NCBI GenBank assembly: GCA_038146865.1 | Contig: JAYQSL010000002.1 | Coordinates: forward strand, 682,001 to 746,000 | Reading direction: 5' to 3' | DNA: 64,000 bases | Origin: GCA-2709075 sp038146865 | GTDB lineage: Bacteria; Pseudomonadota; Alphaproteobacteria; MPNO01; UBA2964 | Shown: one piece after another, positions 61,517 to 64,000 of the stretch | How positions within the stretch are numbered: the stretch's first letter is position 1 | Layout of the letters: each line of letters starts with the position of its first letter | The notes under the pieces: model-generated | What the model saw: only the letters and a program-made list of their open reading frames with translations | Database searches by the model: none | What the model was told of the DNA's origin: nothing | Made by a program: the position numbers and the translations under genes

Positions 61517-62524
61517 TCAGGCAAAATAATCAGGGAAAGCCGTGGCGAGGCTCTGCCTTACGCGGTGTTGAATGGGCAATTTCTCATCTGGTTTTAGAAA
61601 TTTTTCTCCTGTTATCGTTTCGAAAAGAGAAATATATCTCTGGCTAAAATCAATCAACGTGATTTCAGGGATTGGGGGGATTGGATCCCTGTAAGGATCG
61701 CACCGCTCCGAAACCCAGAGCCTCAGAAACTCTTTATCAAGGCTATCTGGTTCCTCTCCCGACTCCAACCTAGCCTGGTAGGAAGATTTAATCCAATAAC
61801 GACTTGAGTCGGGAGTGTGTATCTCGTCAGCAAGAGTAATTCTACCCTGGCTATCCAATCCAAACTCGTATTTTGTATCAACTAAGATAAGGCCGTTTTT
61901 CGCCGCAATCTCTTTACCCCTAATGAAAAGAGCATGGCTAATTTCTGCGAGTTCGGTCCACTCCGCCTCGGTTAATAATCCATTTTTTATTATTTCAGCG
62001 GGTGTTATCGGTGCGTCGTGCTCCCCCTGCAAAGCCTTAGTCGTAGGGGTCAGTATGGTCTCTGGAAGTTTTTCGTTTTTGTTTAACCCATCCGGAAATT
62101 TTAGCCCATAAAGCTCTCTTCCACCTTTGGCGTACATCGGCCATATACTCGTTTCCGTTGATCCGGTGATATAGTCTCTGACAACCATCTCGACGGGAAG
62201 CATGTCTAATTTTTCTGCAACGACAATGTTCGGATCAGGATAAGCGACCGCATGATTGGGGCAGAGATCAGCTGTTTGCTCAAACCAAAATCGAGCAGTC
62301 TGGTTTAAAACTTGGCCTTTGTAGGGGACAGATGCCATAACCTTATCGAACGCGGATTGACGATCAGTAGCAATCATTATCCTCGTGCCATCTGGTAGGT
62401 CATATGAGTCTCTTACCTTACCTGCATAAAAGCCTGGTAATTCAGGAAAGTAGGCTTCGGTCAGGCATAGATCATTTAGGGCCAATGTAAGATCCCGGAG
62501 TTTTGGAAATAGGATGCAGACCAT
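61517..62524 (-). CDS. purC: SAICAR synthase PurC
   Basis: Phosphoribosylaminoimidazole-succinocarboxamide synthase joins CAIR and aspartate with ATP in purine synthesis. GFYAGKVRDSYDL and IMIATDRQSAFD near the N-terminus form the ATP site, with VVRDYITGSTETS (the aspartate/CAIR region) and ILVDTKYEFG. The 335-residue form is longer than the usual 240 and is a known long type. AGGA lies before the ATG at 62524. It runs leftward away from the ABC transporter gene. Confidence 0.95.
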   Translation of the reverse strand: MVCILFPKLRDLTLALNDLCLTEAYFPELPGFYAGKVRDSYDLPDGTRIMIATDRQSAFDKVMASVPYKGQVLNQTARFWFEQTADLCPNHAVAYPDPNIVVAEKLDMLPVEMVVRDYITGSTETSIWPMYAKGGRELYGLKFPDGLNKNEKLPETILTPTTKALQGEHDAPITPAEIIKNGLLTEAEWTELAEISHALFIRGKEIAAKNGLILVDTKYEFGLDSQGRITLADEIHTPDSSRYWIKSSYQARLESGEEPDSLDKEFLRLWVSERCDPYRDPIPPIPEITLIDFSQRYISLFETITGEKFLKPDEKLPIQHRVRQSLATAFPDYFA

Positions 62525-62784
62525 AATGCATCCTGATTAACTTTTAAATTGGTCCTCTGATAAAATAAACCCCAGCAATTTTTTTTGGTGACCAGGCAAG
62601 CTAATATGGGAATTGCTGATCTCTATCTACATTAATGGTCTCAGGAACATACGAACATATAATCGTCTCCACCCTGCAAAATGTCCGACCTTACTCAAAA
62701 AAGATGACATAGGGATCGCCCCATAGAGAGGGTTGTGACATTATTAAGTACATTATCTTTTATAAATGATATGGCTGGCAAACC

Positions 62785-64000
62785 TTGACCGTACCTAAAT
62801 CCACTATTCCTCCTAAGGAACGTCATACTCTTCAGCTTATTCTCCCATTCCTATGGCCTACCGATAATAAGGCTATGAAGCTAAAGCTTCTCGCCTCTTT
62901 CTGTGTTGTCTTAGCCATGGCCGGTCTCAATTCCGCCTTTCCGATGTTATTCGCCCAAGTTATCGACACCCTTAATGAGAAATCACAACAAAACATTGGG
63001 GGTTCAGTTGGTATTGGCGTAATGGGCCTGCTCGTTGCCTACGGTGCTGCTCATTGGTTAAGCCGGTGTTTCAGTGAAATCAGGTGGACCCTCTATGGTC
63101 GGATCGAGCAACCAGTAAGGCGCCAAGTGAACATGGTGGTCTTCGAGCACTTGCATAATTTATCTTTAAGATTTCACTTGGGTAAGCGCACGGGTTCTTT
63201 AAGCCGAATAATCGATAACGGAAGTCGAGCGATAGAAGACCTTCTTTTTGACATAGTCTTCCTAATATTACCTTTTATCATCGAGATAATCCTCGTAACC
63301 AATGTTCTCTTTATCGTTTTTGATGGTGTCTTTGCGGTCATAATGTTGGGAACCTTAGTAGCCTATTTGACCGCCCTCATAATAGGATCTGAGTGGTTGC
63401 GCAGGCATCAAAGGCGGGCGGTAGCCGTTGGCACAGAGGCTCATGGAAAGGCGGTCGATAGCCTTCTTAACTTTGAAACAATCAAATACTCGGGCAATGA
63501 GGAATTTGTATCTCGCCGCTATGATAAGGCCCTGTCCCAGGTACAACAGATGACCGTTAAAGCCCTAACATGGCGCAGTCTGACGGGTCTCATCAATGTA
63601 AGTATTCTTGGTGTAGGTATCACCCTTATGGTTGTCACGGCCGGCAATAGAGTGCTTGAGGGCGCTATGACATTGGGTGCCCTGGTTGCGGTAAACCAGT
63701 ATCTTCTTCAGCTAATCAGACCTTTAGATCGATTAGGTCACCTATATCGCACTATAAAAAAGGCACTTGTCGATTTAGAGCAGATGATGTCTTTGTTGGC
63801 TATTCAGCCAGAAATTATTGATAGTGCGAGTTCATTGCCTTTGCCCTCCGGCAATGGCGAGATCGTGTTTGATAAAGTCAGCTTCGCCTACGACTCACGC
63901 CGGCCAGTTCTTCATGAAATTTCTTTTACCGTGCCGGCGGGTAAGACTGTGGCCCTTGTAGGTCCGTCTGGAGCCGGAAAATCAACAATAGGTCGGCTAC
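62785..64000 (+). CDS. Atm1-type ABC exporter, N-terminal fragment
   Basis: The first 405 codons of a half-size ABC exporter; it runs off the window edge. The frame opens after a stop at 62767, and the TTG at 62785 is the first start, giving RHTLQLILPFLWPTDNKAM, which resembles the Atm1/HMT1 N-terminus. Transmembrane domain of six helices up to residue 340, with the Atm1-type segment NFETIKYSGNEEFVSRRYD, then the nucleotide-binding domain with GEIVFDKVSFAYD and the Walker A GPSGAGKST (393-401). Family members export glutathione-linked sulfur or metal complexes. The ATG at 62875 would be too short. Confidence 0.85.
   Translation, partial: MTVPKSTIPPKERHTLQLILPFLWPTDNKAMKLKLLASFCVVLAMAGLNSAFPMLFAQVIDTLNEKSQQNIGGSVGIGVMGLLVAYGAAHWLSRCFSEIRWTLYGRIEQPVRRQVNMVVFEHLHNLSLRFHLGKRTGSLSRIIDNGSRAIEDLLFDIVFLILPFIIEIILVTNVLFIVFDGVFAVIMLGTLVAYLTALIIGSEWLRRHQRRAVAVGTEAHGKAVDSLLNFETIKYSGNEEFVSRRYDKALSQVQQMTVKALTWRSLTGLINVSILGVGITLMVVTAGNRVLEGAMTLGALVAVNQYLLQLIRPLDRLGHLYRTIKKALVDLEQMMSLLAIQPEIIDSASSLPLPSGNGEIVFDKVSFAYDSRRPVLHEISFTVPAGKTVALVGPSGAGKSTIGRL

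Noticed and set aside
1..64000. CRISPR arrays, insertion sequences, prophage genes or integrase-flanked islands
   Set aside because: No regularly spaced direct repeats, transposase motifs or phage structural genes were found while reading both strands; the tRNA-Leu has no integrase or repeated 3' end nearby.

Overview
This 64 kb window looks like chromosomal DNA from an alphaproteobacterium, probably a free-living marine or aquatic Rhodospirillales-like lineage. The evidence is the rpsF-rpsR-DUF2232-rplI ribosomal cluster, an NfuA protein with an alphaproteobacterial-type N-terminus, MlaA, a hopanoid-type presqualene diphosphate synthase (HpnD), moderate GC content, and the combination of fused hydantoinase/oxoprolinase, a TctC binding protein and many MFS carriers typical of oligotrophic organic-matter users. 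The exact taxon is inference. I see no phage, insertion sequence, CRISPR array or plasmid signature.

Layout. Positions 1-7.4 kb are housekeeping: the 5' ends of fabG and fabD leftward, the ribosomal protein operon rightward, nadK, and a compact leftward thiamine thiazole operon (thiO-thiS-thiG-thiE). Positions 7.4-14.2 kb hold a class A flavoprotein monooxygenase, an EntS-like MFS exporter, infA, and three tandem related MFS carriers. Positions 14.2-17 kb run leftward with an unusual three-domain NfuA, MlaA and HpnD.

Positions 17-50.7 kb are a long catabolic island. It holds a fused 5-oxoprolinase/hydantoinase; an acyl-CoA ligase plus MDR reductase facing an aldehyde dehydrogenase-E1alpha-E1beta operon; a cupin; an orphan TctC; two alpha/beta hydrolases; a UbiD-family decarboxylase; a GST; a benzoate-CoA-ligase-like enzyme; a molybdenum hydroxylase whose large subunit is fused to a CoxG domain, followed by an ACMSD-like amidohydrolase and a glyoxalase; an HpaB-type monooxygenase with a split ADP-forming acyl-CoA synthetase and a second MDR enzyme; an MFS carrier with an Atz/Trz-type amidohydrolase; and a second UbiD. 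Together these suggest uptake, CoA activation, hydroxylation, decarboxylation and ring or lactone processing of aromatic or heteroaromatic carboxylates. The substrate cannot be read from the sequence.

Positions 50.9-64 kb hold a HupE/UreJ metal permease, tRNA-Leu(UAA), another amidohydrolase, a second tandem MFS triplet (EntS-like), a small membrane protein, a CinA-type molybdopterin-binding-domain protein, a PEP mutase/isocitrate lyase-family enzyme, map, a TerC protein, a methyltransferase, purC, and the first 405 codons of an Atm1-type ABC exporter cut by the window edge.

The strongest candidates for something new are the CoxL-CoxG fusion in its operon, the NfuA chimera with a dead middle domain, the two independent MFS triplets, and the lysine-rich C-terminal domain on the orphan TctC. 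The only stretch over 300 bases without a confident gene is 33595-34034, where one doubtful ORF is listed. Many genes start with GTG or TTG, so several starts below were set from Shine-Dalgarno position rather than the longest frame.
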